From the NCBI GenBank assembly GCA_033807695.1, contig CM066310.1:682001-746000 (forward strand): a DNA stretch of 64,000 bases. The letters are read 5' to 3'. A program made the position numbers and the translations under genes. Shown one piece after another: positions 1 to 13,066 of this stretch (its first letter is position 1; the number at the start of each line of letters is the position of its first letter). This stretch comes from Daedaleopsis sinensis (lineage: Eukaryota > Basidiomycota > Agaricomycetes > Polyporales > Polyporaceae). The notes under the pieces were generated by a model that did no database searches, had not been told where the DNA came from, and saw nothing but the letters and a program-made list of their open reading frames with translations.

Positions 1-1256
1 GTCAGTGCAACCTTCCCTACCGGGAATTCGGAGAGTTCGCGTACCCTATGGGGCATGTGAGTATGCAGACAAACGAGAACGCAACCATGCTATGCATCGG
101 GTGTGCGCGCTTTCCTATCGCGCGCACGGAGGTGTCTACAAAATCGGACGGGTCAGCGCACGGATACTGCTGCTTCGATGAAAGGGCTTCCTCACAGGCA
201 CCTGTGATCCCCAACACGCCGACTAATGCAACGCTGCACGACGTCTACATGAGTTCCTGTCATACAGCCAGTGAAGATGTGAGATGGGTACATACCCGAC
301 AGCGCCAAGCCGCTCCGCGGAGGTCACTCCCATCTCTGTACCCTGAGTCTCTTCAACATGCTTCCCGAACAGGAACTCGGGACGGGCGATCAACAGTACT
401 CCAGCGAAACTGAATACTGGGCGAAACCGAGACATGAGAATCTGGCATGCGCGGACTAGAAAAGAGACGTACGACTGGCCAAGAGCTGCCTTAATGTGAG
501 GTCCTCCTTGAGCAATACAGCGCCCGTGATCGCGGTAGTCATTGGACTGAGGAATGACAGAACCGTAGCATCCGATAGTGACAGATATTGGAGGGCGTAG
601 TACGTTCCGAACAAACCAAAGAACCTGCGAGCATGGCCTGTGAGACTGCTCTGGAGATTTGCTGCTTGACACGCCGCGACTCACCCTGATATACCTCGAG
701 CTCCAAGCAAAAGACGAACCGCTTTCGGTCCAAAGACTGGGTCGGGAACTTTCATGAATGACCTATGAGGGTATCAACACATGTGGATATCGCCCGAGAT
801 GCATCTTGGGAGTACCCACATATAGCCCACGCATACTACCCAGGTCATGACCATCCGCACGAAGATCAGCTACACAAATTCATGAGCTAGCAGTTCAACT
901 TCATGATCAAACGCTCTTACCTCCAATGGGTGCACGGACGCATCCACCACCCGCAGCTTCTTCACGCAAACGCCCATCAGGGACGCAAACCCTTGCGAGA
1001 GCGCAATCAAAAGCAAGCCGGTGTTGCCGTGGAACAGCTCGACGCCCTTCCGCGTGAAGCGCAGGCCCTCCTGCACATACGGGTGTCCTGCAGCTGAAAC
1101 CTTCCAGACCGCCCCGGTCCTAGTCGAGCCATGGTCCGAGTCGACGCGCGTGACGTCATGTACAGTCGCTGTTGGGGCGTCGGACTCGTGCTCGAGAGTC
1201 GGGAGGGAGATGTAGGGGTGCTGTATGTCGCGGATGGGGGCGCCATGCGCCTTCAT
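1..1256 (-). CDS. DMT-superfamily (EamA-type) membrane transporter, 3' end outside window
   Basis: Multi-exon gene on the minus strand; the start at 1256 begins a polar N-terminus and the C-terminal half lies beyond base 1. Exon 1 ends in a first membrane helix (GLLLIALSQGFASLMGV). Following exons read LIFVRMVMTWVVCVGYMW (about 870-790), KVPDPVFGPKAVRLLLGARG (about 745-685), a helix-rich exon with YYALQYLSLSDATVLSFLSP (about 630-490), then FAGVLLIARPEFLFG (about 400-345). The exon nearest the edge carries the second EamA repeat motif RAIGKRAHPMHSMVAFS. Intron borders keep the frame, so the gene looks functional. Family members are about 10-TM exporters of small metabolites; the substrate cannot be read from sequence. 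A same-strand paralogue starts at 14019. Confidence 0.8.
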
Positions 1257-1968
1257 GGAGGTGAGAGGCGGAGGAGATGGCGGCGCTATCCATCTTCAGA
1301 ACCGTGGTGGATGTGGTGGTGGTGCGGGGGGAAAATGTATGAAGCGGCACGGGCTTGCCGAAGCTTCCTAAGCGCTCTATGGGCGACGGGCGTCCGACAA
1401 GACTTTGCACCAGGTCCATCATCTACTCAACGCCGCGCAAATAAGATTAATAACGCAAGTACTTGCTTGCCCACTCAGTTGAGTAAGTGGGATGACACTG
1501 AATTTTTCAGGTGTTTATAGCATGTCTCTAATGTGCGCATAGTGACTACTGTCTACTATTACTTACTAGATAATAAGGTAGTCTCCGATCGTCAGACAGC
1601 TACTAATATGGCCAGGAGATCCAATAAATCATCCATATTTTCGACCTCTCGGGCACCCTACTGAGGCTACTCCAATCCAGATGTGTATCTAACGATGGGC
1701 ACCGGCGAACACGCTTTTAGAACATGCATGGCTAACTGATGTCGTCCAATGAAGTTCGAGCAAGTCTCAGAGCCATGCTTACGGTACTGAAGACGAGAGG
1801 TTCGTACCTGCCGAGTCTAGTGCGTAGGATTGGACTGTCCACAACCTCCTTTCTAAGCGTCGTTACAGAAGTCTCCGACAAAAGTACACATTTCTAAGGC
1901 TACACCGTAGATCACACATTCCAACGACAGGCCTCCTCGCTCTACAATCATACACAGCCGCCGCCGAC
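1257..1968. other. Intergenic, no gene seen
   Basis: About 0.7 kb between the DMT transporter start and the end of the oxoprolinase-like gene. No open frame with family features was found. In particular nothing resembles the HyuB half of 5-oxoprolinase expected here. Confidence 0.6.
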
Positions 1969-4748
1969 CTATTCAAGAGTGATGTACAGCTGCTTGCTCG
2001 TCAAGACTGCCCTCGCCCCCGGGACGAGCACGATCGTCTGCGTGTCGTCGATCACCATCGCCGGGCCCTCGAGCACGTCGCCCACCTGCAGGGTCTCCAG
2101 CAGGAACACCGGAGTCGCGTCCACCCGCCCCCTCTCCCCAAAGTACACGCTGCGCACCGAGTCCGCGCGGTCCGCCTCGACCGCGCGCAGCCTGCCCTCT
2201 TGCTCGAGCCGCGCGACCTCGTCGAACACGGACTCCCCGAGCGTGTCGAACGTCTTGCCCGACCCGCGCACCTTGACGTCGTCGACGATCACGGCCTTGC
2301 GCTCGAGCAGGAAGCCGAACTCGGCCTTGTACACGCGCCGGAACGCGGCCTCGAAGTCCTCGGCCCCGTCCCCGTCAGCGGGCGCGGGCACGACCATCAG
2401 CGCGGTGTCCGTGCCCTCGAAACGCATGTTGAGCATCCGCTCCGTGTGGATGCGCGCGTCCGCGAAGCCTTGCCGCCGCAGCTCCTCGCGCACCTGTCCG
2501 TCCAGCCGATCGAGGCGCGCGCGCAGCGTCGGCCGGTTCTCGGGGGTGTAGAAGGTGGAGGAGGGCTCCTGGAGCTCGTATGCCCTGTTGATAACGGCTT
2601 TTTGAGCACCACGAATGGGATGCCCAGAGAGAGAAACGCACCGATCTGCCAGGGCGAGCCCGTACGCGGAGAGAATGGAGCTGTAGTGGTGGATGAGGAT
2701 GGTCTTGATCCCGAGCAGCTGCGCGATCTCGCACGCATGTTGGCCGCCTGCGCCGCCAAAGCTTGCCAAGCTGTGACTACTCAGTGTGTGGCGTGCTTTA
2801 GCAGGAAAGAGATGCGCACATGTGCTTGGAGGTAGCATACCCCCTTGCCTCCGTCAGCGCGCGGATGGGACGGCACATTGTCTCATTCGCCACCTTGATG
2901 AATCTGCCGGATGGGCCGGGTTAGTGCGCGGCTGGGGGCAGGTTGGAGATTGTGCACGCACCCATAAACGATCTCGTCCATGCCCATCTTCTGGTCCTCG
3001 CTCACGGATGCGTTGATATCCTTCGCGAGCTCCTCGAACGCGTTCCGCGACGCCTCGATATCCAGCGGCTCCTTCTCCGACTTACCAAATATCTTCGGGA
3101 AGTAGTCTGGAACGAGCCTGCCGAGCACCAGGTTGGCGTCCGTGACCGCCAGAGGCCCCCCCTTGCTGTAAGACTGCTCATTAACAATGTCTAACATTAT
3201 AGAAAGTCGAGGAAGACGTACCGGTAGCAAGCGGGGCCAGGCTCAGCCCCTGCGCTGTTCGGCCCTGCAAGGAACAATCCGTTGCGGAAGGACAGGCACG
3301 ATCCTCCCCCAGCAGCGACGGTGTTGATGTCCAGCTGCGGTGACTGGATGGTGACGCCTGCGGTTGTCGTCTCGTACACGACCTCATAGCGGCCAGAGTA
3401 CCGCGAGACGTCGGTGGATGTGCCTCCGACATCAATCCTACCGCGGTGCATCAGCATGAGTAAGCTGCCAGGGTGCAGATCAGATGCAAGTTACTTACCC
3501 AATGATCGGGATCTTCTTCTTCTCGTCCCAGCTCGTCAAGGCGTAGCCCACGACGCCGCCCGCGGGTCCACTCAGGATGCTCTTCAGCCCCGAGAAATTG
3601 TTCAGGTCAAGCAGACCGCCATCGCTGCCCATGAACTCCACACGCGGGCTGAGCACCTTCCCGTCCTTGAGCTTCGCGTCGAACCCCGCGAAGAACCCGT
3701 CCAGGTACTGCCGCAGAATCGGGGTCAAGTACGCGTCGGCCGTCGACGACACCCCGCGCGGCACCATCTTGATCATGGGCAGGAGCTGGGACGACGCCGA
3801 GACCTGCGAGAAGCCGAGCGTGCGCGCGAGCGCGGCGACCTGCAGCTCGTGCTCCGGGTACGTGTACGAGTGGCAGAAGACGATCGCGAGCGAGCGGTAT
3901 CCGTCCTCGTAGAGGCGTTGCAGGTCTTCACGCACCTTCCCCATATCTGGATGTACACACATGCATGCGCTTCAAGTCTGCACGGGGCTCCGAGACGAGG
4001 AAAAAGCAAGGGCATACCAGGTCTCCGCATGATCCTGACAGCCTCTCCCGACAGACCCTGCACAACCTCCCCCGGCCCCTCCGCCTCGCCCTTCTGGTCC
4101 CACCCCCTCCCCCGATATCCCCTCTTCACCTTCCCGTCCTCGTCGAACTGCACCGCGTGCTGCTCCGCCTGCGGGTCGGACGTGTAGCCCACCAGGGTGA
4201 CGCGCTCGTCGACCTCGAGCACCGCCGAGTACAGCGGGGGCGGGCGGCGGATGTTCAGGTCGAAGATCTTCGGGCGAGACTGGTTCCCGATCAGCAGCAG
4301 GTCCTTGAACCCGCGCGTGATCAGCAGCGCGTGCTTCTGTCCTTTGCGCTCGAGCAGCGCGTTCGTCGCGACGGTGGTCGACAGACGGATGTAGTCTGGG
4401 ATCCCGAGGGTCAATGGGGCTAAGGAACAGATAGCACGGTACTCACCGATCTTATCCGTACTGAGGACGCTGCCCCGCGGTATCTGCTCCCCCGTCACGG
4501 TCTCAAGGACGCGGCGGATGCCTTCTGTTGGTGCATCACTGTAATTTCCCGGGTCCTGCGATACTGATCTCTTTGCGTTAGTATCTAGCGCATATAGATG
4601 AAAGTGGATACTCACACAATTTGACCACGATCTCCCTGCGTTCCTCCGGGTTCTCTGGGTCTGGGAATGACGCGTGAACGTCACAGAACGTACCCCCTCT
4701 GTCTGCACAGATCCTAATGGACCGGTCAGGGATCGTCTTCGCAGACAT
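1969..4748 (-). CDS. HyuA-type 5-oxoprolinase/hydantoinase, lacking the HyuB half
   Basis: Nine exons close in frame: 4748-4616, 4563-4447, 4419-4018, 3946-3499, 3437-3222, 3165-2962, 2903-2820, 2770-2642, 2584-1969, giving 782 residues. The N-terminus holds the hydantoinase A N-domain ([18 protein letters not shown]). The middle holds the HydA core ([28 protein letters not shown] in the form [75 protein letters not shown]). The last exon is the C-terminal HyuA domain ending [12 protein letters not shown] and a TAG. Fungal ATP-dependent 5-oxoprolinases of the gamma-glutamyl cycle are normally about 1,250-1,300 residues with a fused HyuB domain; that half is absent here and not elsewhere in the window. 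An in-frame upstream ATG at 4799 exists; 4748 fits the family start better. Confidence 0.87.
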
Positions 4749-5221
4749 TGTCGTGGTCGACGTCGAGGGAACAGTTGCACATTGTAAGGTTAGTACCAAC
4801 CTTTGTCATGCTCGTCCAAGTTGGTCACTTCGAATGACGCCACTGAGTCACTTGAACATTAAATCTCCCAGCGTTCAGCACGCCGATGACAGTGATAAGC
4901 TAAGAACCAAGACAGATGATCCGCATAACAGCCTCACGAAGTCATAGCGGCAAGGATGGGTATGATGAGCATTGTCGAGCGGACTGGACATGAATTCGTA
5001 AACGTATGACAATGAATGGACAGGTATGCGGACTAGGGTAACTCTGATAATGCCAACCGGGATGATCGGGGAGGATGTAATGCATCGCCATGCGCGAAGA
5101 CGACAGCAGAGCGGCGAGAGGGAAAACGTGCAAAGAACATCGAAAGCGACCAATATAAAGTGTATACGATGTAGAGACCTTTTCGGGCGATGGGCGTACG
5201 TGCAAAACTACGCGCAATCGC
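4749..5221. other. Intergenic between oxoprolinase start and tubulin end
   Basis: About 470 bp holding the promoter of the oxoprolinase-like gene and the 3' flank of beta-tubulin. No further gene is visible. Confidence 0.6.
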
Positions 5222-6843
<1,622 letters not shown>

Positions 6844-7517
6844 TCTGGAGGATCAACGTCAGCGCGACTGATCAAGAAAACTTGGTGAACCGCGTGTCGA
6901 CAGCGTCCTCGACCGCGACGACACAATCTCGGGGCTTCCAGACAAGAGTTGAGAGGAAATACACGTACGTGAGGGATTAGAACAGGAACTAGGAGGAGGG
7001 AACTAGGAGGAGGGATGGGGTCGTTAGAGGATGGAGGGTACCGGGAGGGACAAAGAACGGAAACGCCGTTGAGGTCTAGGGCTTCTATATTCGGTCGGAG
7101 ATCGAATCGCTAAGCCTAAACGTGGCCTCCGACACTCCAACTGAATCGAAGCTCTTCACCTCGACTTCACTTTGCCGTCGCGCACCGACCCCTCGTTCTC
7201 GTAATAATTTGCATGGTTGAGACCCGTTCAGGCATCACGCAACTTCCAATGCCCCCCTCCGCGGCCCTATATCACAGGAATGATGGTAAACATGTACACA
7301 ACCCCGCGATTACCTAGTACAGTACTCCAGCAGATTCGACATCCTCTTCCTCGTCATTCATCTTAAACAACGTAGCGCGAAACTCAATAGTAACAACAGA
7401 ACGAGAGGGTATGTGGATTGTGATCATGAATGTGGCTGCTCGTGACGCTCAGCAGGGAAAGGAGGGAGGGCGCGCGGACGGGAGCAGATGCATACGGAAT
7501 AAAGACAGCAAACCACA
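6844..7517. other. Intergenic: tubulin promoter and epsin 3' flank
   Basis: No gene. Carries the 5' region of beta-tubulin, with a short direct repeat of AACTAGGAGGAGGG near 6985-7015. Confidence 0.6.
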
Positions 7518-8084
7518 TTAAAGTGAAAAGAACGGCTGCTCGTTCTGCTGCTGCTGCTGCTGCTGCGCGAACGGGTTGTGGCTGCCCTGCGGTGTGCCAG
7601 TCGTCGTCTGGTTCACGTACTTGCCGGCTTGTTGTCCGTACCTATGCCGGAGGTCAGTATGCGGTACTACACGCCGCGGCGATGGATAGAGCCACATACC
7701 TGAGGTTGCCCCAGTTTCCGAACGTGTCCACTCCATCTTCGCGGTTGGCGAGGAAGCCGGCCAGCGCGGAATGCTGGTCGTCGTTCCGCGTCTTCACTGG
7801 GGGCATGGTGCCTGCCCGGGGAGGTGCTGACTGCGATGGTGGTGGGGGAGAGCTCGCAGGTGGGTTCTGCGAGTACGTGCCCTGCAGGTTGAACGACACT
7901 GGACTCGCCGATTGCGGGTTCGTTGGCAGGGACGGTGTTGACTGTATAAGTGAAGGCGCAAAGGGATTGTTCGAGCTATATCGTCGCGCCGCGTCAGTGA
8001 ACTTGGGTTATAGGGCAATCAAAGCAGGGACTGACCCAAATCCGGTGGGTTGAGGCACGAGTGACTGTTGCGGCATCAGGAACT

Positions 8085-8119
<35 letters not shown>

Positions 8120-9359
8120 ATCTGGAGTAATTGCTGCTGACGCATCCACTCCTCCTGTTGCTGTTGTTGTTGCTGCTGCTGTTGCATGAGCTGTTGCTGC
8201 ATCTGCCACTCTTGCTGTTGGCGCATATACTCCGCCTACGAAAGATGAGCTACGTCCAGGAGGCATACTGAGGAATCGCTCATACCTGCATGGCCTCCTG
8301 TTGCGCTTGCTGCTGATAGGGATTGAATGATGTAAACTGTTGCGGAACAGCGGTGAACTGTGGCTGGAGAAACTGCGGCTGCGCTTGTAGGGAAGTGTCG
8401 ATTAGGGGGAAGGGGTTGGTACTCGTCGGTTGGGATCTGGACATGCGGACGCGAACTTTCATGAAGAGGCATGTGGCACGAGGCATAATGGCACTCACGC
8501 TTGTTGCGCATCGTCGAACAGCGCGGACTGGGTGGCATCTTGCAATGTCTTAGCACGCTTCGCCTCCTCCTCCTCACTCAAACGTATCGCCTGCTGCAGA
8601 TCTCGTTCCTCCGCCGTCATCCTCAGTCGTGCTTGCTCCTCCGCCGCGGTCTTCTTGCTCTCTTCGAGAGCCTTGCGGAGGTCGTCTTCCTCACGAGTCC
8701 CACCATTCCTCCTCCGCCCCGGGACACTCTGCGACCGCCGCCGAGTGTTCTCGTTGTCATCCTCGCCTTCGTTTCTCCCTCTGACCATACGATCCCGCAT
8801 CACCGCGCGGTCCCGCCGCTCGTGGCGCAGACGCGACTCGTCCTGGAGGAGGTTCGTGATGTCTTTCGCCTTCTGGCGGACGTTGGCGCCTTGATCCTTG
8901 CCCTCCTCATCGACATATTGGAACTCCTTGAGCGTTTTGATGATGTAGATGTTGTCCCGGAAGTAGACGACAACGTTCTCCGAGCCGGCGTGGAGCAGGT
9001 AGTCGAGTACCGTCAGCGACTGGGGGGCATCAGTTGCAGGAACTGTGCGCGCCACGGTGCACGGACCTTGAATACGTGTCGCCAGTTCTTGCCCTTGTCG
9101 TTCAGCCGCTTGTCCAGCATCTCCATGATCTCGACGAAATGGTCTCTGCGGGGGAGGTCACGGCGGCTCGTGTGAACGGGCGAGGAAGCACAAACTGGTT
9201 GTAGGATAGTTGCGCAATTTCGTTCATCTGCGTGCCGGAGGGGCCCCAGGGATCGTTGGAGGTAGCATCGCGTACTTTGGCTTGGACATCCGAGTACCCT
9301 TTGGTGTAGTTTTTGGCGGCGCGGACAATTCCCTTACCGAGGTGCTGCATGCTGGCCAT
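7518..9359 (-). CDS. Epsin-family endocytic adaptor (ENTH domain)
   Basis: Clathrin adaptor that binds PI(4,5)P2 at endocytic sites. The N-terminal exon (9359 leftward) reads MASMQHLGKGIVRAAKNYTK and NDPWGPSGTQMNEIAQLSY; the next exons carry HFVEIMEMLDKRLNDKGKNW and LTVLDYLLHAGSENVVVYFR, together a complete ENTH fold. Two ubiquitin-interacting motifs follow (EEDDLRKALEESKK and EERDLQQAIRLSEEEEA, near 8700-8570). The C-terminal half is low complexity with long glutamine runs (8100-8220 and 7540-7565) and three NPF motifs (STNPFPL, SNNPFAP, SHNPFAQ), which bind EH-domain proteins such as Pan1/Ede1. The stop TAA at 7518-7520 follows EQPFFSL. Several short introns, roughly 500 residues. Orthology to yeast Ent1/Ent2 is likely; which one cannot be told. 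Confidence 0.93.
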
Positions 9360-9807
9360 TCCAGGGATAGAGTGGCCCTACTGAGCGCACAAGCGGGGGC
9401 AGATGTTATAGTAGTCGTTAAGAACACCTCAGAGCAGATCGTAGAGCCCAAGGAGGATAACGTCGAAGAGTTCGTGCTCAAAGTCGGGTCCTGAGTCTCG
9501 ACTGCAACGCCCTGGGTCGCCGCACAGCACGTAAACGCCCGTGATAGGACCCGGGCCGTCCGGCTGTGCTGCGCTGTGCGTGCATAACCTGAACTGCTCG
9601 GCGTCACGCACATACTGCGCAAGGTATGTACTCAGTACTGGCAACGAAAGCACCATAGAATTGTAGAAAGTTGTAGACCAATAGTACGTAGCAGTAAATA
9701 CTAGCCGATACAATTCGCCCAGCGGCCCCACAGTGAAGTGTGCGGAGTCTGGCCGTTACTATTTATACTGTGTTGAAGGCGATAGCGTAACATTCTTTGG
9801 TGCGTGT
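9360..9807. other. Intergenic: epsin promoter side
   Basis: About 450 bp between the epsin start and the end of the second DMT gene. Reading frames here show no family features. Confidence 0.5.
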
Positions 9808-11514
9808 CACGGATGCCGCACTTCCGATTCATCGCCCGTAGCACTGAGCGGAGTATCTTGAGCAGATTCGTCGCCCTCGTCCTCAATGGGACTACCCAGA
9901 AGCCCTTCTTCGACATCCTAGTCGTCAGAAGAGACTTGAACACGAGAAGCTGGCTGCTTCTTTGAGTTGGTTAACTGTGAATATGCGTCAATCGTGCACA
10001 TGTATGCACACAACGATGGACACTACTGGAACGTACCGCAACATAGAGCGCCGCCCCTAATATGATCAGGGTCCCGACGGCGGACAAGACAGACGGCGAT
10101 GTGTGGAGAAACAAGCGCTCGAATACAGTCGCGAACACGATCTGTGCGCACCATAGCGTCAGCATGTGCGTATGCATCTGAACGAGACGATTCACCTGTC
10201 CGTACACTGCGATAGTCCCTCAGCCTGCTGTTTCGCGCTGCAAGCCCAGGGTCAACAACACCTGGCGAACATCCTCATGCATAAGTCAGTGACAAGCAAT
10301 GCAAATTCCCTCCAAGTAACAATGTCATACCTGGCCACCGAACCCAGCTATTCCAATGAAAAACAGCATCATCAGCCATTCCCATTGCGTCTGAACAACT
10401 ACCGGGAGACAGTCGTTACGATGACACATAGTGAGGAATAGGCCACGAGGGTGTGAAGGGTGTGCGCCTGCTTGCCGATGTGTCGGATGGTCGTGTCTTA
10501 TCTATGGATCGAGGCTATTCGTCAGTTCGCCAGGGTCACTCACGTTTCGGGGAAGCAACTACATGCGCTAGCGGCGCCCACCGCCCCAAGCAAAGCAACA
10601 CTGACATAAACAGTGAGCGTGTTTTCGTTGGTCGATACGTAACTCAACTCACCCCACGGCTACTAGGCGTTCTGCCGGGGTGACACCTTCGTCTTCGAGA
10701 GCCTCGTTGGATGCGAACATGCCTTCTCCTGCCCCGACCAAATCGTGTTGTCCTAGATGACCGAAAAGAATTGCCGGCCGTGCGATGAGGACGACTCCGA
10801 ATAAACTGGCGACTGTGGTTTCACTCGTGAGTAGGATCATCACAGCTGCTCTTTGTGGAAAGACGTCTTACGTCCAGCGCACCCTTCTCGCCACGAGAAC
10901 GCTTCATGGAGGAACACCGCGCCCGCGATGGCAGTGAATATAGGAGAGAGGAATTGCAGCACCGTTGCATCCGACAGCGATAGGTACTGCAAGGAGTAAT
11001 ACAGACAGAATATCCCTACAAACCTGTAGGCAGAACCCATAGTTGGACGGATAAGTCTTTGAAGTTTGAGGGCAAGGCGCAAGGCGCAACATAGATTCCG
11101 AATCTTGTGTAGGTGTGCTCACCCGAATACACCCCGTTGCACGAGGAAGAACCGCACGCCTTTGGGTCCTGGCATAATTGGATCAGGCACCTTGGTTGTA
11201 TGCCTGGCCTTTGAGTCAGTGCTCCTTGCACGACGAGAATGTCTAAAGAGTGCGCTCACATGTACAACACGCAGCAAATCCATGTAATTCCCTGTGCGAA
11301 GACCGTGGTCGTGAATGAACGGCACCGGTATAGAGCCGACCTTCCAAAAACATACCATCCGCACAAGGATCAACTATACGCACAGATCAGTACAGGCGTT
11401 ATCTCACTTGTTCATTTGTGCTCTACTTCGACGGCACATCACGAAAAAGGTGTGCCAATGAGCACTGATGTTCAAACCGGTCAGCATTGACTCACCTTAC
11501 GTCGAGTTTATATA

Positions 11515-11897
11515 CTGTACGTCCCAGACATTAGGCGAAGTCCCCTGTCCCCGGGGGCATTTCGCCTCGCCTATATGGGCGCTTGTCCCCATGTCCCGGG
11601 GTCCTCTTCGCCTAGCCAAAGATTTCCATATATGGGAATTTCCGATGACATTTTGGCTACGACTGTTGAGGATTATGTCCTCGGCTCAAGCACCTTTGCG
11701 AAGGTCTTTTAGCAGCAGCGAGCACTCGAACGTTACCTAGAAGGCTTAAACAAGCTATTTCGTCCAAGTTTCGTCTGCGGGAGAGGACGAGCGCTTCGCC
11801 TATGTCCCTTGTCCCCTGGCACCTTTCGCTTGACAGCCCGTTTCCCACGCCTTGGGTTAGGGTCAATTCGCTTCGCCTAATGTCTGGGACGATACAG
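11515..11897. mobile_element. MITE with terminal inverted repeats and TA flanks
   Basis: Short non-coding element of about 383 bp. GTCCCAGACATTAGGCGAAG at 11521-11540 is mirrored by its reverse complement at 11871-11890. The match extends outward to CTGTA, with one extra base on the right, and ends at TA on both sides, as expected for Tc1/mariner-type TA insertion. The interior has sub-terminal copies of TTCGCCT and GTCCC motifs. No coding capacity. It is nested in the larger candidate element. Confidence 0.75.
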
Positions 11898-12349
11898 TAG
11901 AGGTGATGGGAGACGTTCGAGCAGCGTCAGCAATGGTCTATGCGGACCATTCGGTGCGGAGTCCTAGAACGTTGAAGATCGGGGGCGGCCTAGCACTAGG
12001 GCTTCACTGTTCGGTTCCATCTCGCGGTCTGATCAATGAAGAACACCAATGTTCGCGTGTTGGGGCGGCCCTGATCACCGCTGTTCAAGGTACCCGAGGA
12101 ATCTGTTCACTACGGACCGAGTGGTTGGGTGTCAATGATCATAACGAATACACGCACAGATCATAGGATCCTAGTCAGATCTAGTCACTGGCTACTGTAG
12201 ACGACTGATTAGATCATACTCAGGCTAGATATGGCCATAAAAATGACAATATATTGTACCATACTACGCTAATACAGCTGATATATCATATGAGAGGCAA
12301 CAGCAAGTGTAAGATCATCGACAAACGGGGGAGGAGGGGTTGGAGCCGT

Positions 12350-12994
12350 TCATGCACGTGAAGTCCGAGTCCAAACCGACAGCGGATGCGAGGGAGCGGG
12401 CGGCGGCGGAGACAAGTCAGGGTTCGGCATTGTGTCCGCGATGGCGGACAGGATAGAGGGGAGGTCAGAGCTGCCATGCAAATGATAGAGTAACGTACCT
12501 CAGTCTGAACAGTGTCACCTACCTGTGCTGTAGCAGAACGTAAGTCGCTAGATGGCACCGAAAAAGAGAATTACCGATGAGGTATATTCACAAGCACGGC
12601 CTTCAACAACCGATCGCAGTTCCAGACTGTCTCCATAGACGTTGCGAGCAGGGTTGCAGACGAGAGTCCATGCTTCGAAGTGAACGAAAGGTACTCACCG
12701 CTGAATGATGGGCAGGAATGACCATGCATATACTCAATTGACTGTAGCATCGACGTCGAAGTGTGGACTCACATTGAAGACAGGTGCCAACTCGGAGAGG
12801 AACGTGACACGTACCTGGTATATCACGCTGGACCTAGAGCCAGCATGCAAATGTGTGGCTATATGCGCGCATATAATCAGGTGAGCACACGCATTATGAG
12901 CACACGTACCACGAAGTCGGACCTTACTGATTGCCTTCATTCGAGTGCCGGCGGGAAAAGGACCCGAGGACAGTGGAGAGAACGGAAGGAGCAT
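12350..12994 (-). CDS. Putative small multi-exon protein, unrecognised
   Basis: A TATATAAG box lies about 65 bp upstream of an ATG at 12994. Exon-like pieces with good splice signals follow: MLLPFSPLSSGPFPAGTRMKA, HAGSRSSVIYQ, a piece around 12700-12550 readable as METVWNCDRLLKAVLVNIPH, and a last exon with SSDLPSILSAIADTMPNPDL and a proline-rich end to a TGA at 12350-12352. I do not recognise the family and the exon joins are not proven. A separate string of exon-like pieces lies just upstream (13350-13070). It sits inside the 19-bp inverted repeat, so it may be cargo of the element or chance. Confidence 0.3.
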
Positions 12995-13058
12995 CGCGGG
13001 CGGGGAAGGTGGTGGGGAGAGAACAAGCTGTGAGATGGGAGGTTATCCAATGAGAGAC

Positions 13059-13066
13059 CTTATATA
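13059..13066 (-). promoter_or_regulatory. TATA-like box
   Basis: TATATAAG on the minus strand, 65 bp before the ATG at 12994 of the unrecognised small gene. Confidence 0.35.

Noticed and set aside
1979..2835. Long plus-strand open frames over the oxoprolinase-like gene
   Set aside because: They are antisense frames in GC-rich coding DNA; the minus strand carries the conserved HyuA motifs with proper introns.
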